Shown here one piece after another: positions 16,583 to 25,698 of a stretch of DNA of 64,000 bases. The stretch is taken from positions 186,001-250,000 of the forward strand of contig JAIUOO010000002.1 in NCBI GenBank assembly GCA_020161695.1. Reading direction: 5' to 3'. The stretch is from Pseudomonadota bacterium (lineage in GTDB: Bacteria; Pseudomonadota; Alphaproteobacteria; Rhizobiales; Phreatobacteraceae). Made by a program: the position numbers and the translations under genes. Position 1 is the stretch's first letter. Every line of letters begins with the position of its first letter. The notes under the pieces are model-generated. The model saw nothing but the letters and a program-made list of their open reading frames with translations, searched no databases and was not told the origin of the DNA.

Positions 16583-18132
16583 GACGGATCGGCATCGACG
16601 TCGGCGGCACCAATACGGATGCCGTCCTGATCGAGGACGGCAAGGTGGCGGGTGCGGTCAAGGCCCCGACATCGGAGGACGTCACCGGCGGCATTCTGGA
16701 AGCGCTGGCGAAGCTCGGCGCGTCCGGCGCCCTCAAGGCCAGGCGCATCGACGCCGTGATGATCGGCACGACGCATTTCATCAATGCCGTCGTCCAGCGC
16801 CGGCACCTGTCGAAGGTCGCGGCGCTGCGCCTCGGCCTGCCGTCGGGCGCGACCCTGCCGCCGTTCTGCGATTGGCCGAAGGACCTCGCCGAACTTGTGC
16901 GCGGCGCGGTCTACATGGTCGAGGGCGGCCACGAATATGACGGCCGTCCCTTCATGCCGCTGGACCGCGAGGCGGTCGCCGCCGCCGCGCGCGAGATGAA
17001 GGCGAAGGGGCTGACGGCCGTCGCCATTTCCTCGGTCTTCTCGCCGCTCGATCCGTCCCACGAGAAGGAAGCGGCGGAGATCGTCGCGCGTGAGAATCCG
17101 GGCGCGGTGATCACCTGCTCGTCCGATCTCGGCCGTATCGGCCTTCTTGAGCGCGAGAACGCCGGCCTCTTGAATGCCGCGCTGACCGACCTCGCCCGCG
17201 ACACGATCGCCGCCTTCGAGAAGGCCATTGCCGACAGCGGCATCGCCGCGCCGCTGTTCATCACCCAGAACGACGGCACGGTCGCCGAGGCCCATCAGGC
17301 CATGCGCCTGCCGGTCTATTCCTTCGCCTCCGGCGCGACCAATTCGATGCGCGGCGCCGCCTATCTCTCCGGCCTCGACGACGCCATGGTCGCCGATGTC
17401 GGCGGCACGACGACCGATATCGGCCAGTTGAAGAACGGCTTCCCGCGCGAGGCCAATTCGGTGGTGCAGGTCGGCGGCGTGCGCACGCTGTTCCGCATGC
17501 CGGACCTGTTCTCCTTCGGCCTCGGCGGCGGCAGCCATGTTTCGCTCGACCCACTCTCCATCGGCCCGCTGTCGGTCGGCTACCGCCTGCTGAAGGACGG
17601 CATCGCGTTCGGCGGCGGGCAGCTCACCACCAGCGACGTCGCCATCGCGGCCGGCCAGCTGTCGATCGGCGACAAGGCCAAGGTCGCGCATCTCGACGCC
17701 GCGACGACCGCGCGGGTCTTCGCCGAGGCGAAGCGGATGGTCGAGGAGGCGCTCGACCGGATGAAGACCGAGTCGGGCGACGTGCCGGTGATCGCGGTCG
17801 GCGGCGGCGCCTTCCTGATCCCCGACGTCATCGAAGGCGCCTCGCGGGTGATCCGCGTCGAGCATGGCGATTGCGCCAATGCGGTCGGCGCGGCCATCGC
17901 GCAGGTCTCCGGCGAGTGCGACCAGATCTTCCGCGAGCTCAGCCGCAACGACGCGATCGCCGCGGCGCAGCGCATCGCCGCCGACAATGCGGTGGCGGCC
18001 GGCGCCGACCGGGCCACGATCTCGACCATCGAGACCGAGGACATGCCGATCGCCTATCTGCCCGGCAACTCGCTGCGCGTGCGCGTGCGCGTGGTCGGCT
18101 CGGTGGCCGCCAATACGGCGGCAGCCGCCTGA
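16579..18132 (+). CDS. Hydantoinase/oxoprolinase (HyuA) family protein, single-subunit type
   Basis: This 517-residue protein starts with MRRIGIDVGGTNTDAVLIEDGKV, the phosphate-binding loop of the ASKHA-fold HyuA/oxoprolinase A family, and has a second nucleotide motif VADVGGTTTDIGQLKNG near 270-287. It would couple ATP hydrolysis to opening or carboxylation of an amide ring or ketone. No HyuB-type subunit follows; the DUF917 protein upstream may replace it. The ATG at 16579 overlaps the DUF917 stop, and the gene ends the operon six bases before a convergent TolC-like gene. Confidence 0.9.
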   Translation: MRRIGIDVGGTNTDAVLIEDGKVAGAVKAPTSEDVTGGILEALAKLGASGALKARRIDAVMIGTTHFINAVVQRRHLSKVAALRLGLPSGATLPPFCDWPKDLAELVRGAVYMVEGGHEYDGRPFMPLDREAVAAAAREMKAKGLTAVAISSVFSPLDPSHEKEAAEIVARENPGAVITCSSDLGRIGLLERENAGLLNAALTDLARDTIAAFEKAIADSGIAAPLFITQNDGTVAEAHQAMRLPVYSFASGATNSMRGAAYLSGLDDAMVADVGGTTTDIGQLKNGFPREANSVVQVGGVRTLFRMPDLFSFGLGGGSHVSLDPLSIGPLSVGYRLLKDGIAFGGGQLTTSDVAIAAGQLSIGDKAKVAHLDAATTARVFAEAKRMVEEALDRMKTESGDVPVIAVGGGAFLIPDVIEGASRVIRVEHGDCANAVGAAIAQVSGECDQIFRELSRNDAIAAAQRIAADNAVAAGADRATISTIETEDMPIAYLPGNSLRVRVRVVGSVAANTAAAA

Positions 18133-18138
18133 CGGCGC

Positions 18139-19650
18139 CTAGCGCCTGGACGCGGCCGGCACGGTCGCCGCGTCGCGCAGCCCGCGCCAGGCATCGAGCC
18201 GGACGTCGAGGTCGGATTGCGGCGGCGGCGCGGAAACCGCCTCCGTGCGGATGCCGAGCGCCGGCGGATCAAGGCGGCCGATAGCCGCGAGGACCGTGTA
18301 GGAGGCGACGGCACGGTCGCCTTGCGCCTGGATGAGCCGCGCGCGGGCGGAGACCGCGTCCTGCTGCGCGTTGAGCAGTTCGGTGATCGTGCGCAGGCCG
18401 GCGTCGAGCTGCTTGCGGATGCCCTCCACCGTGACATCCGCGCTGCGCACCTCGTCGCTCGCTGCCTTGGCGGCAAAGCTGGCATTGTCGAAGGCGACGC
18501 GCCCCGAATAGGCCGCCGAGCGGGCCTGAAGCCGCGCCGAATCGAGGATCATGCGCGCCTGCCCCGCCAGTTCGCGGTTCTGGCGCACCTGCGCCTCCGG
18601 ACCGCCGCCGGCATAGAGCGGCACGGTCATGCGCCCGACCACCTGCAGGCTGTCGATGCGGCGCGTCGCGCTGTCGGCGTCCATGTCACGGGCCGCCTGC
18701 CCTTCCAGCGTCACCTGCGGCAGCATCTGGCCCTGTGCGACGCGCACGGCCGCATCAGCGCCGCGCACCGCCTCCGCCGCCGCCAGAACGGCGGGATTGT
18801 CGCGGCCGGCGAGATCGCGGGCGGCCTCACCCGAGCGCGGCAGCAGGCGATCGGGCGTGCGGACGCCCGCAAGGCGCGGCGAGGGCATCGCACCGACGAG
18901 TCGCAGGAACCGGTCGCGGGCGACGGCGAGGCCCGCCTCGGCCGCGTTGAGATCGGCAAGGCCGCGACTGAGGCGCGCCTCCGCCTGGGCGATGTCGGTC
19001 GGCGTCGCGACGCCGGCGCCGAGCCGTGTGCGGATGGCCGCCAGCGTCTCACGCAGGAAGCCGACATTGCGGTGCTGGACCTCGACCAGCGCCTGTCCCG
19101 TATGGGCCGCGACGAAGGTCGCCGCCACATCCAGCAGAACCGCATGTTCCACGGCGCGCAGCTGCTCGCGCTGGGCGGCGTTCAGCCGCTCCGCCTGATG
19201 CACGGCGTTCTGCGTGCGGCCACCGTCGAACAGCGTCTGCGTCGCGGTCAGCGCCACGCCCCGGCGCGGCAGCGTCGCGGAATCGGTGACATTGACCGGC
19301 GTGCCGCGCAGCAGCGAGCTGGTCGCCAGCACGCCGGCATAGGTCGTGGCGCTGACCTGCGGCAGCATGGCGGCGCGAGCCTGGGGGATCGTCTCGCGCG
19401 TCGCCCGCACCTGCGCCCGCTGGGCCAGAATGTCCGGATTGGTCGCATAGGCGCGCGCCAGAGCGGCGTCGAGGGTGGCGATGCCGGCGGGAGCGGGACG
19501 CGGCCTCTGACGCTGAGTCCTCGTCTCGGCGAAGCCCGTTCCGGCGCACAGCGTCAGCATGGCCACGGCCATTGCGAACAGTCGGCCACGCGCGGCGTTG
19601 CGAGACCGTCCCGCGACAGCGGCGGCGCTGGATGGCGATGCGAGACACAT
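18139..19650 (-). CDS. TolC-family outer-membrane efflux channel
   Basis: This 503-residue outer-membrane factor has a signal-like N-terminus (residues about 1-42, ending GTGFAETRTQ) and two OEP repeats. The first starts at LDAALARAYATNPDILAQRAQVRAT (about 56-80), with coiled-coil Ala/Gln-rich helices throughout. VEGIRKQLDAGLRTITELLNAQQDAVSARARLIQAQGDR marks the second half. The start at 19650 is less certain: ATGs at 19713 and 19572 are in frame. It is divergent from the adaptor and RND pump genes and would supply their exit duct. Confidence 0.88.
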   Translation of the reverse strand: MCLASPSSAAAVAGRSRNAARGRLFAMAVAMLTLCAGTGFAETRTQRQRPRPAPAGIATLDAALARAYATNPDILAQRAQVRATRETIPQARAAMLPQVSATTYAGVLATSSLLRGTPVNVTDSATLPRRGVALTATQTLFDGGRTQNAVHQAERLNAAQREQLRAVEHAVLLDVAATFVAAHTGQALVEVQHRNVGFLRETLAAIRTRLGAGVATPTDIAQAEARLSRGLADLNAAEAGLAVARDRFLRLVGAMPSPRLAGVRTPDRLLPRSGEAARDLAGRDNPAVLAAAEAVRGADAAVRVAQGQMLPQVTLEGQAARDMDADSATRRIDSLQVVGRMTVPLYAGGGPEAQVRQNRELAGQARMILDSARLQARSAAYSGRVAFDNASFAAKAASDEVRSADVTVEGIRKQLDAGLRTITELLNAQQDAVSARARLIQAQGDRAVASYTVLAAIGRLDPPALGIRTEAVSAPPPQSDLDVRLDAWRGLRDAATVPAASRR

Positions 19651-19695
19651 GATCGGACTGGGCCTGTTCAACCGCTGCGATCTAGCGATCTCAAC

Positions 19696-19712
19696 CTGAC
19701 AGAATGCTGACA
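19696..19712. promoter_or_regulatory. Hexamer direct repeat, candidate OmpR-family site
   Basis: CTGACA-GAATG-CTGACA is an exact hexamer direct repeat with a 5-bp spacer (11-bp period), the format used by PhoB/PhoP-type response regulators. It sits in the 152-bp divergent region between the TolC-like gene and the adaptor gene, about 90 bases from the adaptor start. The response regulator at 25695 is the obvious candidate to bind it. A single site, so moderate confidence. Confidence 0.5.
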
Positions 19713-19802
19713 TCCCCCGTCAGCCATCGACAAGGTGCCGGGGGCTATAGCTGCGGCCTTCCTGCGCCCGGGGTGGTGCGCAGTGACGCGGACGCGACCG
19801 AC

Positions 19803-21062
19803 ATGCGAACTGGATCACTCGGACGACGGGCTCTCGCCGGCCTTGCACTGGTCGTTCTTGCCGCTGCGGCGGGCGGCTATGGCCTGCTCCGCGGCCCGGC
19901 CTCCGAGGGGCGCGCCGCCGGCATTTCCGGGCCGCTGGCTCAGGCCGTCGGCACGCAGACGCCCGCGACTTCGGCGGCAGACGGAACGATCCGTCTCACC
20001 GAGAACGAGCGCCGCAGCCTGACGATCGAGCCAGTCGCCTCGCGGCCGTTCCGCCCGCGCTTCGTCACCGAGGGCAAGATCGCCACCAACGAGGATCGCG
20101 CCAGCCCGGTCTTCTCGCCCTATGCCGGCAAGGTCGTCCGCATCATGGCGCGCCCCGGCGACCTCGTGACCGAGGGCCAGGTGCTGTTCACCATCGAGGC
20201 CACCGACATGGTCTCCGCGCAGAACGACTACGTCGCCGCGGTCTCGGCGCTGGAGAAGGCGCGCACGGTGCTGCGCCTCGCCGAGATCAACGAGCGGCGC
20301 CAGCGCGATCTCTACAATGGCCGCGCCGCCCCCCTGCGCGACTTCGAGCAGGCGCAGGCCGACCACAAGGGCGCTCAGGCCGACGAGCGCGCCGCCGTCG
20401 CCGCCCTCCGCGCCGTGGAGAACCGCCTGCGCATTCTCGGCAAGACCGAGGGCGACCTGACGCAGCTGCGCGAGCGCGGCACGATCAACTCCGAGACACC
20501 CATCGTCGCACCGATCTCCGGCCTCATCGCCCAGCGGCGCATCGGCCCCGGCCAGTTCGTGCAGGGCGGCGGCGAACCGCTGTTCCTCGTCGACGACACG
20601 TCGCATGTCTGGATTCAGGCCTTCGTCAGGGAGGGCGACAGCCATTCCGTCGACATCGGAGACGAGATCGAATTCCAGGTCATGGCCCGGCCGGGCCAGA
20701 CCTTCACCGGCACGATCAGCCATGTCGCGAGCGTGCTGGACGCGGCAACGCATCGCCTCGCCGTGCGCGCCAGCATCCCGAACCCGCGCGGCATCCTGAA
20801 GCGTGAGATGTTCGCAACCGTCACGGTGTTCACCGAGAAGGCCTCCGACTGGCCGGCAGTGCCGCGTCGCGCGGTGATCCGGCAGGGCGAGCTATCCCAC
20901 GTCTGGACCGTATCCGAGAGCGGCCAGGCTGCCACCCGGCGGGTCCGGACCGGGCTCGTCCAGGACGGCTTCGTGCAGGTCCTCGACGGAATAGCCGCCG
21001 GCGAGCGCATCGTGGTCCAGGGCAGCCTGTTCCTCGACCAGATGGCCACCGAGCCCCGCTAG
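19803..21062 (+). CDS. RND efflux periplasmic adaptor (membrane fusion protein, CusB/CzcB-like)
   Basis: This 419-residue adaptor has an N-terminal membrane anchor/signal (RRALAGLALVVLAAAAGGYGLL) and a barrel-sandwich hybrid split by a helical hairpin. The halves are FSPYAGKVVRIMARPGDLVTEGQVLFTIEATD (about 102-133) and TPIVAPISGLIAQRRIGPGQFV (about 235-256). The beta-barrel and membrane-proximal domains follow. The ATG at 19803 is chosen because it begins the anchor; an upstream start at 19704 would add an unrelated extension. It links the pump at 21208 to the divergent TolC-like channel. Confidence 0.9.
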   Translation: MRTGSLGRRALAGLALVVLAAAAGGYGLLRGPASEGRAAGISGPLAQAVGTQTPATSAADGTIRLTENERRSLTIEPVASRPFRPRFVTEGKIATNEDRASPVFSPYAGKVVRIMARPGDLVTEGQVLFTIEATDMVSAQNDYVAAVSALEKARTVLRLAEINERRQRDLYNGRAAPLRDFEQAQADHKGAQADERAAVAALRAVENRLRILGKTEGDLTQLRERGTINSETPIVAPISGLIAQRRIGPGQFVQGGGEPLFLVDDTSHVWIQAFVREGDSHSVDIGDEIEFQVMARPGQTFTGTISHVASVLDAATHRLAVRASIPNPRGILKREMFATVTVFTEKASDWPAVPRRAVIRQGELSHVWTVSESGQAATRRVRTGLVQDGFVQVLDGIAAGERIVVQGSLFLDQMATEPR

Positions 21063-21100
21063 AACCTGCCTTGGACCGCCATCCCATTCACCCCATTCCC

Positions 21101-21150
21101 ATGAGCATGGTCTTTCCCGGAGGCCCACCCCCCTTTTGGGGACCATGCTC
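21101..21150. repeat. Palindromic intergenic repeat of Hyphomicrobiales type
   Basis: Outer arms GAGCATGGTC (21103-21112) and GACCATGCTC (21141-21150) are perfect inverted repeats, and an inner CCCC-TTTT-GGGG hairpin occupies 21130-21141. The ATGAGCATGGTCTTTCC...TTTTGGGGACCATGCTC layout closely resembles a dispersed palindrome I recall from many Hyphomicrobiales genomes. It is inserted between the adaptor and pump genes, and the ATG at 21145 belongs to the repeat, so it is a poor start codon. Confidence 0.65.
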
Positions 21151-21151
21151 C

Positions 21152-21187
21152 GGAGGCTGCCGGCGGACCTCGCTGCCGGCAGCCTCC
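21152..21187 (+). other. Strong 13-bp stem-loop upstream of the RND pump start
   Basis: GGAGGCTGCCGGC (21152-21164) and GCCGGCAGCCTCC (21175-21187) are a perfect 13-bp inverted repeat with a 10-nt loop. It lies immediately before the ribosome-binding region of the preferred GTG start at 21208. Without a T-run it is not a classic terminator; it could limit read-through, stabilise mRNA or modulate translation of the pump. Confidence 0.65.
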
Positions 21188-21207
21188 AGCTCTTCCGGAA
21201 CGCAGCC

Positions 21208-24200
21208 GTGAACGCGCTCATCTCCTTCTCGCTCGACCGCCGGGTGCTGGTCGCGCTGGTGTTTCTGATCGTGCTCGCCGCCGGCGGCTTCGCGTTCACC
21301 CGCCTGAACATCGAGGCCTATCCCGATCCCGTGCCGCCGCTGGTCGACGTCATCACCCAGTCGTCGGGCCTCTCCGCGGAGGAGATCGAGCGTTACATCA
21401 CAACGCCGATCGAAAACCAGATGGCCGGCATCCAGAACCTGCGCGTCATGCGCACCACGTCGGTCTTCGGCCTGTCCGACGTGAAGCTGCAGTTCACCTA
21501 CGATTTCAGCTACGAGGAAGCGCTGCAGCGGGTGCTCAATCGCCTCGGCCAGCTCGGCCCCCTGCCCGGCGGCGCGCAGCCGCAGATCTCACCCATGAGC
21601 CCGATCGGCGAGATCTTCCGCTACCGCGTGGTCGGTCCGCCCGGCTATTCGCTGACCGACCTGCGCACCATGCAGGACTGGATCCTGTCGCGCCGGTTCA
21701 AATCGGTGCCCGGCGTGGTGGACGCCACCGGCTGGGGCGGCACGTCCAAGACCTATGATGTCACCGTCGATTTCCAGAAGCTGATCGCCGCCGGCCTGAC
21801 CCTGCCGCAGGTGATGACCGCGCTGCAGAACGCCAATATCAATGTCGGCGGCAACACGATCGAGATCGGCCCGCAGGCGGGCGTCGTCCGCGGGGTCGGC
21901 CTGATCCGCTCCATCGACGACATCGCCGGCACGCTGATCGCGCAGTCCAGCGGCACGCCGGTGCGCATTCGCGACATCGCCACCGTCTCGGTCGGCCATC
22001 TGCCGCGCCTCGGCATTGCCGGCATGAACGACACCGACGACGTGGTGCAGGGCATCGTGCTCATGCGACGCGGCGAGAAGAGCATGCCGACGCTGGAGCG
22101 CGTGGAGGCCGAGGTCAATCGCATCAACGCGGGCGGCGTCCTGCCGCCGGGCGTCAAGATCGAGCGGCTCTACGACCGCAAGGAGCTGATCCAGATCACC
22201 ACGCACACCGTGATGCACAGCCTGCTGTTCGGCGTGCTCTTCGTGTTCCTGGTGCAGTGGGTGTTCCTCGGCAATCTCAGGAGCGCCATCATCGTCTCGG
22301 CGACGATCCCCTTCGCGCTCTGCACGGCCGTCATCATCATCGTGCTGCAGGGTGAGTCCGCCAACCTGCTATCCGCCGGCGCGCTCGATTTCGGCCTGAT
22401 CGTCGATGCCACCGTCATCATGATGGAGAACATCTTCCGGCACCTCGCGGAGCGAAGCACCCATCACGGCACCGCCCCGGACGACGAGAAGGGCCGCGTC
22501 GCGACGGTGTTGGCGGCGGCACGCGAGGTGGTCGGGCCGATCTTCTTCTCCTCGGCCATCATCATCGTCGGCTTCCTGCCGCTGTTCATGCTGTCGGGCG
22601 TCGAGGGCCACATCTTCTCGCCGATGGCCAAGACCTATGCCTATGCGCTGGCCGGCGGCCTGATCGCGACGTTCACGGTGACGCCCGCCCTGTCGGCGAT
22701 CATGCTGAAAGGCAGGCTCTCCGAGACCGAGACCATCGTCGTGCGCGCCATCCGGCGCGTCTACGAGCCGATGCTCGGGACGATCATCCGCTACCGCTTC
22801 CTGGTCATCGCGGCGGCCGTGCTGCTGCTCGCCGGCACCGGCATCACCCTGCGCTCGCTCGGCCTCGAATTCCTGCCGAAGCTGGAAGAGGGCAATATGT
22901 GGGTGCGCGCCACCTTCCACCCGACCATCTCGCTCCAGGAAGGCAATGTCTATGTGAACCGCATGCGCCGGGTGATCGCGAGCTTCCCGGAGGTGCAGCG
23001 GGCGATCTCCCAGCAGGGCCGCCCGGACGACGGCACCGATGTCGCCGGCTTCAACAATGCCGAGGTCTTCGTGCCGCTGCGTCCCGCCACCGAATGGCGG
23101 CCCGGCATGACCAAGGAGAAGCTGATCGAGGAGGTCAATGCGCGCCTGACGGCAGAGCTGCCCGGGGTCGTCTTCAACTTCTCGCAATATCTCGAGGACA
23201 ACGTCGCGGAGGCCGCCTCCGGCGTGAAGGGCGAGAACGCCATCAAGGTGTTCGGCAACGACCTTCAGGAGATCACCCGCACTGCCCAGCAGATCCGCGA
23301 CGCGATCCGCGACGTGCCCGGCGTGCAGGATCTCGCCGTGTTCAACGTGCTGGGGCAGCCGACGGTCGAGATCGAGGTCGACCGCGAAAAGGCCGGCCGC
23401 TTCGGCCTGCAGCCCGGCGACATCAACACGGCGATCAAGACGGCGATCGCAGGCGACACGCCCGGCGATCTCTACGAGCGCGGCTCGGACCGGCACTTCC
23501 CCATCATCGTCCGGCTGGCCGAGCGCTATCGCGCCAGCCCGGAAGCCATCGGCGAACTGCGCATCGGCGTCAGCGACGGCAATGGCGGCATCGCGCAGGT
23601 GCCGATCCGCGAGCTCGCGACCGTGCGGATCGTCTCCGGGCCCTCGACCATCTACCGCGAGGGCCAGCAGCGCTACGTGCCGATCCGCTTCTCCGTGCGC
23701 GGGCGCGATCTCGGCAGCACCGTGCTGGAAGCGCAGGCGCGCGTCGCGAGCCAGGTGACGTTGCCGTTCGGGTCGCGACTCGAATGGGTCGGCGAGTTCG
23801 GCAATCTCCAGGACGCCGTCGCCCGGCTGCAGGTCATCGTGCCGCTCACCCTGCTCCTGATCGGCCTGCTCCTCTATGCCTATTTCGCGTCGCTGACCGA
23901 CACGCTGCTGGCGCTCAGCGTCATCCCGCTGGCGCTGGTCGGCGGCATCCTCGCGCTGGCCGTGACCGGGACGCCGTTCGGCGTGTCGGCCGCCATCGGC
24001 TTCATCGCGCTGTTCGGCATTTCGGTGATGGGCGGCATCCTCGTCATCGTCCACTACAACACGATGATCGATGCGGGCCTTGCCCGCTACGATGCCGTGG
24101 CCGAAGCCTGCCGCGTGAGCATGCGGCCGGTGCTGATGACCTGCGTCGCGGCCTGCGTCGGGCTTCTGCCGGCGGCGGTCTCGACCGGCATCGGCAGCCA

Positions 24201-24348
24201 GGTACAGCGGCCGCTGGCCTTCGTCGTGGTCGGCGGCATCACGCTGGCTCCGGTGCTGATCCTGCTGGTCCTGCCGGCGCTGATCGCGGTGTTCTCGCGG
24301 CGTGGGGCGAAGTCCGAGGCGGCCGGGGCGTTTCACCCGGCGGAGTGA
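21208..24348 (+). CDS. RND efflux transporter, CusA/CzcA-like inner-membrane pump
   Basis: This 1046-residue pump shows the HME-like RND pattern. TM1 follows ALISFSLDRRVLVALVFLIVLAAGG, a first periplasmic porter region contains PIENQMAGIQNLRVMRTTSVFGLSDV, and TM4 carries GALDFGLIVDATVIMMENIFRHL with acidic residues as in proton-relay CzcA proteins. A second membrane block lies near the C-terminus. GTG 21208 is preferred: CzcA proteins begin near here and the upstream ATG 21145 lies in a palindromic repeat. The cargo, metal or organic, cannot be settled from sequence. Confidence 0.9.
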   Translation: MNALISFSLDRRVLVALVFLIVLAAGGFAFTRLNIEAYPDPVPPLVDVITQSSGLSAEEIERYITTPIENQMAGIQNLRVMRTTSVFGLSDVKLQFTYDFSYEEALQRVLNRLGQLGPLPGGAQPQISPMSPIGEIFRYRVVGPPGYSLTDLRTMQDWILSRRFKSVPGVVDATGWGGTSKTYDVTVDFQKLIAAGLTLPQVMTALQNANINVGGNTIEIGPQAGVVRGVGLIRSIDDIAGTLIAQSSGTPVRIRDIATVSVGHLPRLGIAGMNDTDDVVQGIVLMRRGEKSMPTLERVEAEVNRINAGGVLPPGVKIERLYDRKELIQITTHTVMHSLLFGVLFVFLVQWVFLGNLRSAIIVSATIPFALCTAVIIIVLQGESANLLSAGALDFGLIVDATVIMMENIFRHLAERSTHHGTAPDDEKGRVATVLAAAREVVGPIFFSSAIIIVGFLPLFMLSGVEGHIFSPMAKTYAYALAGGLIATFTVTPALSAIMLKGRLSETETIVVRAIRRVYEPMLGTIIRYRFLVIAAAVLLLAGTGITLRSLGLEFLPKLEEGNMWVRATFHPTISLQEGNVYVNRMRRVIASFPEVQRAISQQGRPDDGTDVAGFNNAEVFVPLRPATEWRPGMTKEKLIEEVNARLTAELPGVVFNFSQYLEDNVAEAASGVKGENAIKVFGNDLQEITRTAQQIRDAIRDVPGVQDLAVFNVLGQPTVEIEVDREKAGRFGLQPGDINTAIKTAIAGDTPGDLYERGSDRHFPIIVRLAERYRASPEAIGELRIGVSDGNGGIAQVPIRELATVRIVSGPSTIYREGQQRYVPIRFSVRGRDLGSTVLEAQARVASQVTLPFGSRLEWVGEFGNLQDAVARLQVIVPLTLLLIGLLLYAYFASLTDTLLALSVIPLALVGGILALAVTGTPFGVSAAIGFIALFGISVMGGILVIVHYNTMIDAGLARYDAVAEACRVSMRPVLMTCVAACVGLLPAAVSTGIGSQVQRPLAFVVVGGITLAPVLILLVLPALIAVFSRRGAKSEAAGAFHPAE

Positions 24349-24351
24349 CGG

Positions 24352-25698
24352 TCAGGGCAACAGAAGCTCGACCTTCAGGCCGCCCATGGCCGAGCGTGAC
24401 AGGCTGGCCTCGCCGCCATAGGCGCTGATGAGGTCCTGAACGATGGCGAGACCGAAGCCGGAACCCTCGACCTGTTCGTCCAGCCGCCGGCCGCGTTCGA
24501 TGCGGAACGCCAGTTCCGAGGCGGGCAGACCAGGCCCGTCGTCCTCGACGGTCACGGAGACGCCGCCCGCCGAGCGACGGGCCGTCACGGCCACCGAGGC
24601 GGCGGCCCATTTGCGCGCATTGTCCAGGACGTTGCCAAGAACCTCCATCAGGTCGGTCTCGTCGAGGGCGACGTTCAGTTCGGCGGGCGCGTCCACGGCA
24701 TAGGACACCGCCTTGCCGCCCGACACCGTCTGCATCGTGCGCACCAGCGAGGCGATCACCGGCGCGAGCGCGGTGCGCTGGGAGCGGCGGAGGGCCTTCA
24801 CGCCCGCGCGCGCGCGCATGAGCTCGCGCATCACATGCCGGCTCATCCGGTTGATTTCGCCGTCGATTTCGTCGGCAAGATCGGCCCGGCCGGACTCGCG
24901 CAGGCGCCGCGCGGTAGAGTCGAGCACGGCCAGCGGCGTCTTGAGCCCATGGGCGAGGTCGCCGGCGCGGGCGCGGGCGGCATCGAGGTCGGCGCTGCGG
25001 GCGGACAGCAGCGCGTTGAGGTCGTCGACCAGCGGCTGCACCTCGTCCGGGAAATCGCCTTCCAGCGTGTCGCGCTCGCCGCGGTGGACGAGGTTGAGCG
25101 ACTGGCGCAGGCCGGCAAAGGGCGCGAGGCTGACCTTGCTGGCAAACCACAGCGCCAGGACCAGCGCCAGACCGAGCGCCGCCAGCGCCGCGGCTGCCGA
25201 CAGGGCGAAGCTGCGGCGCGCCTCGTCCAGCTCGCTCTGGTCGAGCGCGACCACGACCCTTGCGCCCTCGGCCGCGCTGCCCGCGACGTTCACCCGCCGC
25301 TCCAGCACGAGCAGGCTTCGCCCTTCCGGACCGGGACGCTCATAGAGGGCCGCATCGTCATTGGCCGGCGGCCGGGTGCGCCAGGCGATGCGGAACTGGC
25401 CAAGGGAGGGCGAGACGAGGTCAACCGTGTCGCCGCGCCCCGCCTGCCAGTAGAAGCCGCTCAGCGGGGCCTGGAAACGGCGGTCCGACAGCGTGATGTC
25501 GATGGCGAGGCGGCCGTCCCTGCCGATCCGCGCATTGCCGACCAGGGCGGTCAGGTCGTCGCCGATCTCGGCGGTCGCCCGCGCGCGGATATGGTCCTCG
25601 AAGATCAGCGTCACCGCGAGGCCGGCCACAAGCAGAGCGAGGGCGATGGCGACGACCATCGTCCAGGCAAGACGCTCCCTGATCGATCGCGTGCTCAC
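24352..25698 (-). CDS. Sensor histidine kinase (PhoQ/EnvZ-like)
   Basis: This 448-residue membrane kinase has an N-terminal TM helix (residues about 11-33), a periplasmic domain (about 36-162), a second TM (about 165-186), then HAMP/dimerisation with His250 in DLAHGLKTPL. The ATPase domain has an N-box NVLDNARKWA near 346-355, VEDDGPGLP and GSGFGLAIVQDLI. A GTG start overlaps the regulator stop (GTGA). The three-base gap after the RND pump and convergent orientation suggest it governs the efflux system. Confidence 0.9.
   Translation of the reverse strand: MSTRSIRERLAWTMVVAIALALLVAGLAVTLIFEDHIRARATAEIGDDLTALVGNARIGRDGRLAIDITLSDRRFQAPLSGFYWQAGRGDTVDLVSPSLGQFRIAWRTRPPANDDAALYERPGPEGRSLLVLERRVNVAGSAAEGARVVVALDQSELDEARRSFALSAAAALAALGLALVLALWFASKVSLAPFAGLRQSLNLVHRGERDTLEGDFPDEVQPLVDDLNALLSARSADLDAARARAGDLAHGLKTPLAVLDSTARRLRESGRADLADEIDGEINRMSRHVMRELMRARAGVKALRRSQRTALAPVIASLVRTMQTVSGGKAVSYAVDAPAELNVALDETDLMEVLGNVLDNARKWAAASVAVTARRSAGGVSVTVEDDGPGLPASELAFRIERGRRLDEQVEGSGFGLAIVQDLISAYGGEASLSRSAMGGLKVELLLP

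Noticed and set aside
21145..21147. ATG as the start of the RND pump
   Set aside because: It lies within the inverted arm of a dispersed palindromic repeat and is followed by a strong stem; CzcA-like proteins begin near the GTG at 21208.
22369..24336. Long minus-strand open frame opposite the RND pump
   Set aside because: Rich in Asp/Arg/His with no motifs; it is the complement of the well-recognised pump sequence in high-G+C DNA.
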